Assembly (NCBI GenBank): GCA_049645705.1
Contig: JBARUK010000068.1
Location: 183,797 to 247,796, forward strand
DNA length: 64,000 nt
Direction: 5' to 3'
From: JBGNFV01 sp049645705
GTDB taxonomy: Bacteria > Bacteroidota > Bacteroidia > Cytophagales > Cyclobacteriaceae
Shown here: one piece after another, positions 1-9,480 of the stretch
Layout: each line of letters begins with the position of its first letter
How positions within the stretch are numbered: position 1 is the stretch's first letter
Position numbers and translations under genes: made by a program
The notes under the pieces: model-generated
What the model saw: the letters and a program-made list of their open reading frames with translations, nothing else
Database searches by the model: none
What the model was told of the DNA's origin: nothing

Positions 1-1
1 G

Positions 2-436
2 ACCAATGATCTGCCGGCCCTGGAAGATCTGCCACCCCCCATATCGGAAAAGCATGCCCGTATGCGTGATATAGTCCGCAAAAAGCTGGAGGAGCACGAA
101 GAAGGAGAGCCGCTGACCATAGAGCCGCTGTACTTCATTACTGCACAGGATGAGTTTGCCTTTGTAGACATGGAGCCCTTCCTCATGGCAGTGGAGTTTG
201 CCATGCAGGGGCGAATTGTACTGGTAGAAGGCCATACCGATGACCGCGGAGACGATGAATACAACCTCCAACTGAGCATGAAGCGGGTAGCGCGTATCCA
301 GCAACTGATGAGCGAAATCGGGGTACCCGACGGCCGGATATCAGTTATCGGGTATGGTGAAACTACGCCTACGTATGATAATGCCACGGAAGAGGGCAGG
401 CAAAAGAACCGGCGGGTGGACTTTAAGGTATTTTAA
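2..436 (+). CDS. OmpA-family protein, C-terminal part (5' end outside window)
   Basis: The frame is open from base 2, so the gene starts upstream of the window and only the last 144 residues are seen. They form an OmpA-like peptidoglycan-binding domain with the signature GHTDDRGDDEYN, then SMKRV and the closing RQKNRRVDFKVF. Such domains anchor outer-membrane proteins and lipoproteins to the cell wall. An internal ATG at 62 is unlikely to be the start because the upstream codons continue without a stop. In this phylum the domain often ends long proteins with TPR and propeller modules (compare the PorE-like gene at 36561), but the missing N-terminus prevents assignment. The next gene is convergent. 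Confidence 0.85.
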   Translation, partial: TNDLPALEDLPPPISEKHARMRDIVRKKLEEHEEGEPLTIEPLYFITAQDEFAFVDMEPFLMAVEFAMQGRIVLVEGHTDDRGDDEYNLQLSMKRVARIQQLMSEIGVPDGRISVIGYGETTPTYDNATEEGRQKNRRVDFKVF

Positions 437-458
437 GGCTTAGGTCCTGTACCCGGAT

Positions 459-1520
459 TTAGTTGTACCTTCTCTGCAGTACCATGTAAAACTCCTCCGC
501 TTCCTCTGAGTCATCATCCCAGTCCTGCTTATTCACCACATTTCCGGAAAGGTACTGCCGTGCTTCGCGCATCGTGTCACAGCGGTCCAGTTCACTTAGC
601 GTATTATTAAAAAACTCTTCATCCCCCCCGAAAAGGCTGTTTTTAAACATAAACCGCTGGTTGATCGTCAATGACTGACGCAGGCTTTCTACCCGGCTTC
701 CCTGGTGAATAGACGGGCGCTCTACCTCCTCATCCGTAGTCTTGAGCCGGTCATGCACGGTAGTCATTTCCTTCTCATACTGCTGATAGATACTCTTCTG
801 CTCTTCTGCAATCTTATCTGAGCCTTTGGTTTCTTCATTAGGCGGGCTGCTTTCTACGTGAATTTCCTGTTCTTGCCTTTCTTCATTATCCCTGCTCACC
901 AGTTGGTCTTCTCTTATCGGAGCAATCCGGTTAAATTGCTCAAGGTACCCTTCAGTCGGCTCAGGTTGTTCACCTCCTTCGGCAATTGCCTCGTTGAGCA
1001 TATCCATTACCCGGGCTGCTGGAATAGACTGCGAGGATGTACTCTGTGCCTTATGCAGCAGGCTGTCAGCAGTAAACCGGTTTATTCTGAAGTACTTGAA
1101 ATAGTCTTTCAGTTCCTCGGCCATCCAGCTACCTTGCAAACCTGCTACTTCACTGCGATAGAAACCGTCCGGATCAAAAATCAGGTGTAACGCATCATTG
1201 ACCGCCAGCCTGAGAAGAGGCTCGAAGTGGCTTCTCCCCATTTTAATATGACGCGACAGGGTATTCATGAGGTTATCCATAGCCCCCCTTACATCATCCG
1301 AGTCATAGTCAAAGTAGGGGCTGCGAAGCTTATCCGCCTCTGTCTGCCACTGAGAAAACATGTGTTTGACTACGAATAAATTTATCTGCCGGATAGGTGT
1401 GAGTTCAAGAATTTCTTTTCCGGAAATGAAGTCATGACGGCGGAAGTGCTCATCAGCAATTTCGGCCGCTGCCAGGCGACTGTAGCTTTCGCCTGCCTTA
1501 TCATTAAATTTGCTCTCCAT
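459..1520 (-). CDS. Conserved hypothetical protein, 353 aa
   Basis: A soluble, strongly charged protein without signal peptide or membrane segment. The first 170 residues are predicted helical, the middle (about 200-270) is low-complexity and Glu/Gln-rich, suggesting a disordered linker. The last 70 residues contain the stretch SLTINQRFMFKNSLFGGDEE, a block I recall at the C-terminus of hypothetical proteins in other Bacteroidota. I recognise no enzymatic motif and assign no function. It is divergent from the ferredoxin gene, 37 bp away, so the two probably share a promoter region. Confidence 0.75.
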   Translation of the reverse strand: MESKFNDKAGESYSRLAAAEIADEHFRRHDFISGKEILELTPIRQINLFVVKHMFSQWQTEADKLRSPYFDYDSDDVRGAMDNLMNTLSRHIKMGRSHFEPLLRLAVNDALHLIFDPDGFYRSEVAGLQGSWMAEELKDYFKYFRINRFTADSLLHKAQSTSSQSIPAARVMDMLNEAIAEGGEQPEPTEGYLEQFNRIAPIREDQLVSRDNEERQEQEIHVESSPPNEETKGSDKIAEEQKSIYQQYEKEMTTVHDRLKTTDEEVERPSIHQGSRVESLRQSLTINQRFMFKNSLFGGDEEFFNNTLSELDRCDTMREARQYLSGNVVNKQDWDDDSEEAEEFYMVLQRRYN

Positions 1521-1557
1521 CCTATATTTTACTTCTTTTGTAACTTTTATATAAACT

Positions 1558-1881
1558 ATGCCTACGCTAAAAATTGTTAATCTTAACGGTAAACTAGTTC
1601 ATTTTCGTGAGGGTTCGAAAACTGTTCTCTCCATCTTACACGAAAACTTTATCGATTGGATGCATGCCTGCGGAGGCAAAGGCAGGTGCACTACCTGTAA
1701 AATGATCGTGACCGATGGCGGAAAATATCTGCCCCCTCTTACTTCATTTGAAGAAAAGTTTGCCCAGAATGGCCGCCTGCTCACTAATGAGAGGCTGGCA
1801 TGCCAGTGTATCCCCCAGGAAGATCTGACTGTACGCGTACCCGACCATGGTAAACTTCCGCATATGGAATACAATGATTGA
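1558..1881 (+). CDS. 2Fe-2S ferredoxin
   Basis: A 107-residue single-domain plant/adrenodoxin-type ferredoxin. Cys38, Cys44 and Cys47 (CGGKGRCTTC) plus Cys82 (RLACQ) are the expected cluster ligands in the C-x5-C-x2-C...C pattern; Cys84 is extra. It would carry single electrons in the cytoplasm. The partner reductase or oxygenase cannot be told from context, because thymidine kinase follows 13 bp downstream, suggesting co-transcription without a functional link. Confidence 0.88.
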   Translation: MPTLKIVNLNGKLVHFREGSKTVLSILHENFIDWMHACGGKGRCTTCKMIVTDGGKYLPPLTSFEEKFAQNGRLLTNERLACQCIPQEDLTVRVPDHGKLPHMEYND

Positions 1882-1894
1882 TAGCAAGTAGGAC

Positions 1895-2506
1895 ATGTTT
1901 ATCGAACCTAACTTAGGCAACAGACAGCAAAAAGACGGCCAACCCATCGGATGGATCGAGGTTATTTGCGGGAGTATGTTCTCCGGAAAGACAGAAGAGC
2001 TTATCAGAAGGCTGAACCGGGCCCTGATAGCCAGGCAAAAAGTCGAGATATTCAAACCGATAATCGATACGCGCTATCATGTGGAGAACATTGTATCTCA
2101 CAATGAGAACTACATCCGCAGTACACCGGTAAACTTTGCTAACGACATCCTGCTACTGGCAGGTAACTCATCGGTAGTAGGCATAGATGAGGCCCAGTTT
2201 TTCGATGATGAGCTAGCCGACGTATGTGTACAACTGGCCAACAATGGAAAGCGCGTGATCCTGGCAGGGCTGGACATGGATTTTGCCGGAAAACCCTTCG
2301 GCCCTATGCCGGAATTGATGGGAGTGGCTGAGTATGTGACTAAGCTGCATGCTATCTGTGCAAGATGTGGCAGCCTCGCGTCGTTCTCATTCAGACTTAC
2401 CCAAAGTAAAAATAAGGTAGAACTGGGAGAAAAAGATGTCTATGAGGCGCGTTGCCGACCCTGTTTTGTGCAGGGGCTTAAAGAAGAACAGCAGAAATAT
2501 AGTTGA
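1895..2506 (+). CDS. tdk: Thymidine kinase
   Basis: Phosphorylates thymidine to dTMP with ATP in the salvage pathway. The 203-residue protein is a type II (TK1-like) kinase: P-loop GSMFSGKT at residues 26-33, Walker B-like VGIDEAQFF with the catalytic acid, and the zinc-binding lasso cysteines CARC and CRPC near the C-terminus. The first 18 residues precede the usual family start, so a later start is possible, but no closer ATG lies before the P-loop. Its stop overlaps the TTG start of the next gene (TTGA), implying translational coupling. Confidence 0.93.
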   Translation: MFIEPNLGNRQQKDGQPIGWIEVICGSMFSGKTEELIRRLNRALIARQKVEIFKPIIDTRYHVENIVSHNENYIRSTPVNFANDILLLAGNSSVVGIDEAQFFDDELADVCVQLANNGKRVILAGLDMDFAGKPFGPMPELMGVAEYVTKLHAICARCGSLASFSFRLTQSKNKVELGEKDVYEARCRPCFVQGLKEEQQKYS

Positions 2507-4734
2507 AAAAATTACTGATCATACTACTGGTCTTTGCTATGCGGCAGGCCACAAGTCAGGACATCCCGCTGGGCACCTGGAGAACCCACGCAAGCTATAC
2601 TGAAATACAACTTCTGGCCGAACTAGAGCGAGGCGTTTTTGCCGCAAGCCGTAACGGCCTGTTTTTCTTTAACAATACGGACCGCTCTATCACCAGGCTT
2701 TCTAAGCTTGATGGTCTGTCTGGCGGGCAATATACCTCACTGGCCTACGATAAGCCTCGCAATACCCTTGTTGTCGGATACGAGAATGGACTGATCGATC
2801 TGGTTTCTGCCAATGGAGAGGTAACTACCATTACCGAATTGGCCGATGCCAGGCTGACCGGCTCTTCTGCCATAAATCATATTGAAGTACATAACAGTAC
2901 ATATTTCCTTTCAGTGTCCATAGGCGTACTGGCTGTTGATGCTGACAGCCGGATAATCAGGGCCACCTACCGAAACCTGGGCGCGCAGGGTCAGGAGCTA
3001 CCCATCAGTAGCACGGCCGTATTCAACGACTCGCTCTTTCTGGCTGCTGGAACTGATTTGCTGACTGTCCCACTAAATTCGTCCGTCAATCCACAGGACT
3101 TTAATTCATATACGCGATACCCCTGGAGCAACGGTAGCTTGCTCTACCTGGAGTCTGCTAATGGATACCTGGTGGCTGCATCGCCCTCCTACCTGGCTGA
3201 ATACCAAGGAAACGGCTTTTTAGCCGAAATACCGGAATCTCCTTCCGAAATACGTAATCTCAGCGCTTCTGCTGAAGGTATACTGGTAGCAGGAGATCGA
3301 TCTGTTTTTTTATTTGGCCCTACACTCGACCCTATCAATAGCGGAGGCGCAGTCGACTTGCTGGCGGTTGCCGGTTCAGTAAACGGAGCATTGTACATCA
3401 GTGACCGGGCGGAAGGCCTTATTATACAGGATGCTGGTAATACCGAAGCTTTCAGGCCAAATGGCATTCTGCATCCGGAACCGGGCAGGCTTTACAGCCG
3501 CAGCCAAAAGACATTCGCCCTCTATCGTGATCCTGGCACCATCGGCGATGGTAAAGTAGGGTTTTCAGTATTTGAAAACGGTACGTGGCAAAACTATGCT
3601 ATAGCTATACCTTCAGCCAACGATATACCTGCTGGCGGCGTGTTTAGCGCAGTCGCCTACCGCCCGGCAGATAATAGTTACTACCTAGGTACTTACGGAA
3701 ATGGCCTTTTACGCTGGAATGACCAGCATGAGTTTTCTGTAATAGATGAGAACACGGCGGGGGCACCCTTTTCCACAGGGGCCACCCAGATAACCGCCCT
3801 TCACACTACAGCAGAGGGCGACCTGCTAATGACCTCCTATAATGAAGGGCAGCCACTATACAAACTGACCTCTGAAGGCGAGTGGTCACAAATTTTCCTG
3901 TCCGGCTCACTGAGAACGTCAATAGCAGACGTTACCTCTACCTTTACCGGAGATTACTTTCTGCTATCACGCCCACAGAGCAGTAGCGGGGGTATAATTG
4001 CTGTCCGGGACCAACCCGATGCAGCGCAGGCCACACTTACTCAAAACACGAACGATCTTCCGGGCCGTATCCTTTATGACCTTACTGAAGACCTGGACGG
4101 CCGCCTGTATATCGGTGGGCTTGCGGGTGTGGCCTTTCTTCCTTTTCCCTCTATCGTATTCGAGGAAACAGCCAGTGTACAGCGACCGGTTTTCGACCAG
4201 CGTTTTTTACTGGAAAATGAAACCATTACGGCTATTACTATAGATGGGGGAGACCGTAAGTGGCTGGGGACATACAACGGTGCCTGGCTGTTCGATGACA
4301 GCGGGGAGAATATAGAGCAGGTCTATCACTTCACTACGGATAATAGCCCTCTGCCGTCCGATACGCTGTACGATATATCCATCAACTCCATCACAGGTGA
4401 GGTATTCTTTGCCACCTCAGGAGGCCTCGTCTCCTATCGTGAGGGCGCTACATCCGGCAGCAGATTTTACGATCAGGTAAATGTATTTCCTAACCCAGTA
4501 CCTTCAGACTTCAGCGGGCAGGTGGGCATCTCGGGGCTGGCTACGGGTGTATCGGTCAAAATCACGAATGCAAAGGGAAAGCTGTTGCGTGAGCTTGAGT
4601 CGGAAGGTGGCACGGCTACCTGGGACCTGAGAAATGATCAGGGGCGGCGGATGGGACCGGGGGTTTACATTATATTTTCTGCTAATCGCGACGGTACAGA
4701 AAGCTACGCAGGCAAACTGGCTATCCTACCCTGA
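2503..4734 (+). CDS. porZ: PorZ-like type IX secretion protein
   Basis: 743 residues. A signal peptide (about 1-18) is followed by IPLGTWRTHASY, typical of the start of the PorZ N-terminal propeller. Many beta-propeller repeats follow, with blades such as RNGLFFFNN, YENGLIDLV and LGTYNGAWLF. From about residue 660 there is a type A C-terminal sorting domain (VNVFPNPVPS...GPGVYIIFSA...GKLAILP). In Porphyromonas PorZ belongs to the surface attachment complex of the type IX system and helps deliver the LPS anchor to cargo. The length matches the family. The only available start is the TTG overlapping the tdk stop; the ATG at residue 13 would cut the signal peptide. An ordinary secreted propeller protein with a sorting domain is the alternative. 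Confidence 0.78.
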   Translation: MKKLLIILLVFAMRQATSQDIPLGTWRTHASYTEIQLLAELERGVFAASRNGLFFFNNTDRSITRLSKLDGLSGGQYTSLAYDKPRNTLVVGYENGLIDLVSANGEVTTITELADARLTGSSAINHIEVHNSTYFLSVSIGVLAVDADSRIIRATYRNLGAQGQELPISSTAVFNDSLFLAAGTDLLTVPLNSSVNPQDFNSYTRYPWSNGSLLYLESANGYLVAASPSYLAEYQGNGFLAEIPESPSEIRNLSASAEGILVAGDRSVFLFGPTLDPINSGGAVDLLAVAGSVNGALYISDRAEGLIIQDAGNTEAFRPNGILHPEPGRLYSRSQKTFALYRDPGTIGDGKVGFSVFENGTWQNYAIAIPSANDIPAGGVFSAVAYRPADNSYYLGTYGNGLLRWNDQHEFSVIDENTAGAPFSTGATQITALHTTAEGDLLMTSYNEGQPLYKLTSEGEWSQIFLSGSLRTSIADVTSTFTGDYFLLSRPQSSSGGIIAVRDQPDAAQATLTQNTNDLPGRILYDLTEDLDGRLYIGGLAGVAFLPFPSIVFEETASVQRPVFDQRFLLENETITAITIDGGDRKWLGTYNGAWLFDDSGENIEQVYHFTTDNSPLPSDTLYDISINSITGEVFFATSGGLVSYREGATSGSRFYDQVNVFPNPVPSDFSGQVGISGLATGVSVKITNAKGKLLRELESEGGTATWDLRNDQGRRMGPGVYIIFSANRDGTESYAGKLAILP

Positions 4735-4739
4735 CCTGT

Positions 4740-5429
4740 ATGCTATCAAAGACCAGGGGCATCGTTCTTAATTTTATCCGTTATAAGGATACGTCCATAA
4801 TTGTCAGGATCTACACAGAGGCTTTCGGCCTGCGTACCTACATCGTAAATGGCGTTCGAAGCAGCCGCGGCAAGTCTTCAAAGATTGCTTTTTACCAACC
4901 CCTCACTCTCGTAGACCTGGTAGTCTACAATCACGACCAAAGGGACATTCATCGTCTGTCTGAGACCCGGTGCTCCAGAACGCTTCAATCTATTCCCTTC
5001 GAGCCTGCAAAGAGCTGTATGGCCCTGTTTATCACGGAGATGCTAGTGAAGGTACTGAAGGAAGAAGAGTCAAACGAAGAGCTTTTTCGTTTTATCTACC
5101 ATTCGGTAGAAATGCTGGATATGATGGATAGCCACTACCAGAACTTTCACATCCAGTTTCTATTAAAGCTTAGCAGCTTTCTGGGCTTTGGTCTTACATC
5201 GGAAAAGGAGTTTTTCGGGCAGGTACACCATTCGCCCAATGACGAACTGGCAAAAGCTGAAAGCGTGGTGGCTGCTCACCTGCTGAAAGCACCCTATACT
5301 GAACCCGTAAGCTGTAATCGTAGTATACGCAGTCATTTGCTGGAGCTTACACTGGATTTTTACAGGATGCACATTGACAGCCTTGGGGAAATAAAGAGCC
5401 TGCCGGTACTGAAAGAGGTTATGAGGTAG
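4740..5429 (+). CDS. recO: DNA repair protein RecO
   Basis: 229 residues. The N-terminal OB fold is recognisable from MLSKTRGIVLNFIRYKDTS and LRTYIVNGVR, followed by the helical RecO C-terminal domain. RecO works with RecR to load RecA on SSB-coated single-stranded DNA in gap repair. No zinc-finger cysteines are present, unlike some RecO proteins. It starts 5 bp after porZ, so it is in the same transcript, which ends at a strong hairpin just downstream. Confidence 0.92.
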   Translation: MLSKTRGIVLNFIRYKDTSIIVRIYTEAFGLRTYIVNGVRSSRGKSSKIAFYQPLTLVDLVVYNHDQRDIHRLSETRCSRTLQSIPFEPAKSCMALFITEMLVKVLKEEESNEELFRFIYHSVEMLDMMDSHYQNFHIQFLLKLSSFLGFGLTSEKEFFGQVHHSPNDELAKAESVVAAHLLKAPYTEPVSCNRSIRSHLLELTLDFYRMHIDSLGEIKSLPVLKEVMR

Positions 5430-5443
5430 CATATGCTACCAAC

Positions 5444-5482
5444 AAAAAAGGTCACCTGCTATATCAGCAAATGACCTTTTTT
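5444..5482. terminator. Bidirectional intrinsic terminator
   Basis: An 11-bp perfect stem (AAAAAAGGTCA at 5444-5454 with TGACCTTTTTT at 5472-5482) with A and T runs on both flanks. It separates the convergent recO and lipoprotein genes and can stop transcription from either side. Confidence 0.85.
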
Positions 5483-5507
5483 ATATTTTTTTAAAAAAAA
5501 ACAGGAA

Positions 5508-6326
5508 TTACATAGCTTCCTTCAGCGTGACGGTTCTGGTTACCTCATTGAAGGGGCCATCAATCATATTATCTTCACTGTCCAGAAGCTCTAATTTGAT
5601 CGTATTTTCCCCCATAGGAAGGCCTTCGATCAGGTATGGCTGCCATTCATCTATCATAAACTCTTCACCATTTATAGTGGCTCTAACCTTGTTCCCGTCA
5701 GCACTCAGATCAGTGTTTACAAGGAAGAAATCCAGAAGGACTTTCTTGGTATCGGCTCCGGCATACTCGCCTTTAGGGCGGCTATAGAACATGTGGGGAG
5801 CATTGAGATCCACATCTTCAGATTCGGCATCACCAACCGTAAAATGCTTGACGACAAAAGCATCGGGGTTCTTCACGCTTTCGTGATAAGACCTTGACAG
5901 AAAGGCTATAGCAACATAATCACCTGCATCCAAAGACTGAGACCAGGTAGGCTCATAGATGGCATAGTAGGGCTCATTATTGAGAATAAGGTGTACATGC
6001 TGTCCCTTATCACTTTTGGCTATATCCATGTTTTCACTGCCGGTAGTAGGCACGCCCAACTCATAATTAGTTACATTGAACCCGAACTGGGTATCACCGG
6101 CATTAGCCACATCGCCTGCAGGTTCATTCCATTCCAGCTTGGCGTCGTTAAATTCTTCGGATTCGGTAAAAGGTGTCAAGCTGATGCTGGAAGACTCCTG
6201 ACCCTCCATATTTTCCGTGGTATTATTAGCCACTTCGTTACCTTCTTCATTACCAGAGGTGCTATCACAAGCTGTAAAAAGTACAAATGAGGATAAACCT
6301 AATAAAAGTTTGTGTGTTAGTTTCAT
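5508..6326 (-). CDS. Hypothetical lipoprotein, 272 aa
   Basis: A lipoprotein signal with lipobox LFTAC (Cys20) is followed by an acidic linker (about 21-45) and a beta-rich domain containing the phrase GQHVHLILNNEPYYAIYEP. Histidine-containing GQHVHL blocks occur in a Bacteroidota family of lipoproteins without proven function. It should sit in the periplasm or on the outer membrane. I assign no activity. It is divergent from the oxygenase at 6401, and a TAnnTTTG box lies 27 bp upstream of its start. Confidence 0.8.
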   Translation of the reverse strand: MKLTHKLLLGLSSFVLFTACDSTSGNEEGNEVANNTTENMEGQESSSISLTPFTESEEFNDAKLEWNEPAGDVANAGDTQFGFNVTNYELGVPTTGSENMDIAKSDKGQHVHLILNNEPYYAIYEPTWSQSLDAGDYVAIAFLSRSYHESVKNPDAFVVKHFTVGDAESEDVDLNAPHMFYSRPKGEYAGADTKKVLLDFFLVNTDLSADGNKVRATINGEEFMIDEWQPYLIEGLPMGENTIKLELLDSEDNMIDGPFNEVTRTVTLKEAM

Positions 6327-6352
6327 AGTCGTGGAAATGGTTTTCAGAGAGC

Positions 6353-6360
6353 CAAAGTTA
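6353..6360 (-). promoter_or_regulatory. -7 element of the lipoprotein promoter
   Basis: TAACTTTG on the minus strand fits the Bacteroidota -7 consensus TAnnTTTG. No convincing -33 box lies 17-20 bp upstream; a TTTG is 24 bp away. Confidence 0.45.
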
Positions 6361-6363
6361 TTT

Positions 6364-6371
6364 TATTTTTG
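6364..6371 (+). promoter_or_regulatory. -7 element of the oxygenase promoter
   Basis: TATTTTTG on the plus strand matches TAnnTTTG, 29 bp upstream of the ATG at 6401. The -33 box is weak (TTTT). With the minus-strand box at 6353-6360 it forms a compact divergent promoter. Confidence 0.45.
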
Positions 6372-6400
6372 CCCAATTAAAAGCCAAATGGCATTAGCTT

Positions 6401-7372
6401 ATGAGTCAAAATTTATACGACGAAATCCCATCATTGGACTTAAAGGATTTCACCGAAGGTAACGAGGAACAACGCAAAAAGTTTGTGGAAAGATTGGGTG
6501 ACGCCTATCAGAATATTGGGTTTGTGGCCATAAAGAACCATGGTCTATCTGATGAACTGGTAGATAAACTCTACTCTAGTATCAAAGAATTTTTTGGCCT
6601 ACCGGAAGAGGTAAAGAAAAAATACGAAAAGGATGAACTGGCAGGCCAGAGGGGATATACCGGCCGAATGAAGGAACATGCCAAAGGCCGCAATACCGGA
6701 GACCTGAAAGAGTTTTATCAGGTTGGGCAGGAAGTACAGGGAAACGACTCTATCAAAAGCGAATACCCCGACAATATATGGCCGGGCGAGGTGCCCGAGC
6801 TGGAAGAGGCTGCAAAGATGGCCTACCGCACACTTGAAAATGCAGGTAAGCAAATGCTCAGAGCTATTGCCCTGCATCTGGAACTGGAAGAAACGTACTT
6901 CGAGGACAAGGTCAGAAATGGCAATAGTATTCTGAGAGCTATACACTACTTCCCTATCGAAAACCCTGAAAGTATACCTGATGATGCCGTAAGAGCGGCA
7001 GAGCACGGTGATATCAACCTGATCACTCTCCTTATGGGTGCCAGTGCAGACGGGCTGCAGGTACTACGCAGAGATAACAAGTGGATACCCATAACCGCCC
7101 TGCCGGAGCAGATAGTAGTAAACGTAGGTGATATGCTGGCGCGACTGACTAATAACAAGCTGAAGTCTACTATCCACCGGGTAGTAAATCCTCCGCGTGA
7201 CCAGATGAAGTCCAGCCGCTATTCTATACCATTTTTTATGCACCCCCGCTCAGAGATGGACTTAACCTGCCTGCAGGGATGCATAAGTGATGAGACACCA
7301 AAACAATACGATAACATAACTGCCGGAGAGTTTCTGAATCAGCGACTGGCAGAGATAGGTTTGAAAAAGTGA
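6401..7372 (+). CDS. Isopenicillin N synthase-like 2OG/Fe(II) oxygenase
   Basis: 323 residues, the usual size for the isopenicillin N synthase-like family of non-haem iron oxygenases. The N-terminal DIOX_N part contains GFVAIKNHGL. The catalytic half shows the iron facial triad His202-x-Asp204 (EHGDINL) and His259 (STIHRVVN), and the co-substrate-binding Arg273-x-Ser275 (RYSIPFF). Members hydroxylate, desaturate or cyclise small molecules using 2-oxoglutarate and oxygen. The substrate is unknown; the following transporter gene (13 bp away) gives no clear clue. Confidence 0.88.
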   Translation: MSQNLYDEIPSLDLKDFTEGNEEQRKKFVERLGDAYQNIGFVAIKNHGLSDELVDKLYSSIKEFFGLPEEVKKKYEKDELAGQRGYTGRMKEHAKGRNTGDLKEFYQVGQEVQGNDSIKSEYPDNIWPGEVPELEEAAKMAYRTLENAGKQMLRAIALHLELEETYFEDKVRNGNSILRAIHYFPIENPESIPDDAVRAAEHGDINLITLLMGASADGLQVLRRDNKWIPITALPEQIVVNVGDMLARLTNNKLKSTIHRVVNPPRDQMKSSRYSIPFFMHPRSEMDLTCLQGCISDETPKQYDNITAGEFLNQRLAEIGLKK

Positions 7373-7384
7373 TAGTGCCTCTCC

Positions 7385-8563
7385 TTGATTAAAAGGATAC
7401 GGTATATCATATTCCTACGGGACGTAGCCATTATGGCCCTCACAGCTTTTGGAGGGCCTCAGGCTCATATTACCCTTTTTCTGGACAGAATGGTATCCCG
7501 TAGGGCCTATGTAACCGAGGAGGAACTGATAGAGCTTAATGCCCTCTGTCAGATCCTTCCCGGTCCTACTTCTACTCAAACCATTACGGCTATTGCTTTT
7601 AAAATAGGTGGTCCCAGCCTGGCTTATCTTACCCTTATAGTATGGGTACTGCCAGCAGTCACGCTTATGATTGCCGCCGCGCTTGGCTTGTCCTATTTAC
7701 AGCAGCAGGGCATTTCTATTGATTTCACCCGTTTTATTCAGCCCATGGCCGTGGGTTTTGTAGCCTATGCTGCCTATCGTATTTCAATTAAGATTATCCG
7801 TACGCGTGTGGCGCTGTTGCTTATGCTGCTGGCCGCACTTACCAGTTACTTCTTTCGCTCACCCTACATATTTCCTCTTCTGATCATTGGCGGAGGGGCC
7901 ATTACTGCTTTCAGATACAAATCACAGCCTAAGGAGGCTAAAACAAAGCTCAATATACAGTGGGCTAACTTCTACTTATGGGCAGGTGTGCTTATTGTAG
8001 CGGCTCTTCTTGGTAACATTGCCGACTTCAGAGGCATTTTGTTATTTGAGAACTTTTACCGTAACGGCAGCCTGATATTCGGTGGAGGCCAGGTACTGAT
8101 ACCCTATTTATTCACAGAGTTTGTCGAGTTCAAGCAGTACCTGACGGCAGAAGATTTCCTTAACGGATACGGTATGGCTCAGGCAGTACCGGGGCCTACA
8201 TTCAGCTTCAGTGCATTTGTGGGCGCTATGGCTCTGGAGGAGCAGGGAGTGTGGGCACAAATAGGAGGTGGACTGCTGGCCGCAGCAGGAATATTTCTAC
8301 CCGGAACCTTCCTCATATTCTTTGTCATACGGTTCTGGGAAGGGCTCAAGCGCTACCGTCCGGTAAAAGCATCTCTGGAAGGAATAGCCGCCGTAAGCGC
8401 AGGACTAGTAATGGCGGCGGCCCTTATACTACTAAAGCCCGTATCGGAAGACTTCATCAGCATAGGTATATTGATTGGCACTATGTTTTTGCTTCTCTAC
8501 TCAAAAATTCCGCCTCCTTTTATCATCCTGGCCGGCCTGTTGGCAGGTTTTATCTTTTCTTAA
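7385..8563 (+). CDS. chrA: Chromate transporter family (CHR) protein
   Basis: 392 residues with about ten hydrophobic segments arranged as two homologous halves, the hallmark of long-chain CHR proteins. The halves are marked by LTAFGGPQAHITLF with LPGPTSTQT, and by FGGGQVLIPYL with AVPGPTFSF. Proteins of this family export chromate, usually by proton or sulfate coupling, though many have untested substrates. The start is TTG at 7385: an in-frame stop lies at 7373, and the first ATG (residue 17) would cut into the first helix. The 3' end overlaps the convergent LD-carboxypeptidase gene by 4 bp with no terminator between. Confidence 0.88.
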   Translation: MIKRIRYIIFLRDVAIMALTAFGGPQAHITLFLDRMVSRRAYVTEEELIELNALCQILPGPTSTQTITAIAFKIGGPSLAYLTLIVWVLPAVTLMIAAALGLSYLQQQGISIDFTRFIQPMAVGFVAYAAYRISIKIIRTRVALLLMLLAALTSYFFRSPYIFPLLIIGGGAITAFRYKSQPKEAKTKLNIQWANFYLWAGVLIVAALLGNIADFRGILLFENFYRNGSLIFGGGQVLIPYLFTEFVEFKQYLTAEDFLNGYGMAQAVPGPTFSFSAFVGAMALEEQGVWAQIGGGLLAAAGIFLPGTFLIFFVIRFWEGLKRYRPVKASLEGIAAVSAGLVMAAALILLKPVSEDFISIGILIGTMFLLLYSKIPPPFIILAGLLAGFIFS

Positions 8564-9462
8564 TCAAAAGAAAGCTCAGAGCTTCCGTCGCTGTTCACCC
8601 TGAGCTTACAGGAGGCACCGTGTATTATAGGATGATTAGGCAGATCATGTCCTATGTCAAAATTATACCCTACCGGGTAATTATACTCTGCTACGTGCTC
8701 ATGAATGATCTCGTAAGCCTGCCTGCCAAATGTAATGGGGTTATCATTCATATCACTCATCTGCCCTACTACCAGGCCGGACAAACCCTCGAGGGTACCG
8801 CATAGCTTAAGGTGTACCATCATCCGATCCACATGGTACAGGTATTCGTCCAGGTCTTCGATAAATAAAATATTATTTCGGCCGGTAACATTCATAGGCG
8901 TTCCTTCAGATATACTAATAATAGATAGATTACCACCGACTAATCTACCCGAAGCTTCGCCTGAGCGAGAATATGACGAAGGCTGCGCCCGAATTGCCCG
9001 GGGACCATCGAATAGCAGGTTCTTTAGCATTTCTATAGATGTGGCAGCACCCTCTCTGTTAAAAAGGCCTGGCATAATACCATGGACAGATTCGATACCC
9101 TGGTGGTATAGCTGAAACAGCAGAACAGAAATGTCACTGAAGCCTATGACCCATTTAGGTTTTTCCAGCATACCGTTCCAGTCTATGTCTGATAAGATAC
9201 GCGCAGTACCATACCCGCCCCGCGCGCAGAAAATAGCCTTACAGTCTCCGTCATTGAGAGCCTCCTGTAGGTCTGCCCGGCGCTGTCGGTCTTTTCCTGC
9301 AAACTGGTGATGTTCCGCAAACAGGTTTTTACCGAACACTACCTCAAGTCCCCAGGACTTCAGGATCTCAGCGGCGTATTCCATATCGCTGTTACTGACC
9401 TTTCGGGCAGTAGATATAATTCTGACCCGGTCACCGGCTTGTAAATATTTTGGTCGATGCAT
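8560..9462 (-). CDS. LD-carboxypeptidase (peptidase S66)
   Basis: Cleaves the L,D bond before the terminal D-alanine of tetrapeptides during cytoplasmic muropeptide recycling. The 300-residue length is typical. The Ser-Glu-His triad is placed as Ser109 (VIGFSDIS), Glu202 (LFIEDLDE) and His272 (DIGHDLPNHP). The oxyanion-hole region RGGYGTARIL is also present. There is no signal peptide, consistent with cytoplasmic action. It lies 69 bp downstream of the second ompH gene, beyond a terminator-like hairpin. Confidence 0.92.
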   Translation of the reverse strand: MHRPKYLQAGDRVRIISTARKVSNSDMEYAAEILKSWGLEVVFGKNLFAEHHQFAGKDRQRRADLQEALNDGDCKAIFCARGGYGTARILSDIDWNGMLEKPKWVIGFSDISVLLFQLYHQGIESVHGIMPGLFNREGAATSIEMLKNLLFDGPRAIRAQPSSYSRSGEASGRLVGGNLSIISISEGTPMNVTGRNNILFIEDLDEYLYHVDRMMVHLKLCGTLEGLSGLVVGQMSDMNDNPITFGRQAYEIIHEHVAEYNYPVGYNFDIGHDLPNHPIIHGASCKLRVNSDGSSELSFD

Positions 9463-9480
9463 AGATCTATACTGTATAAA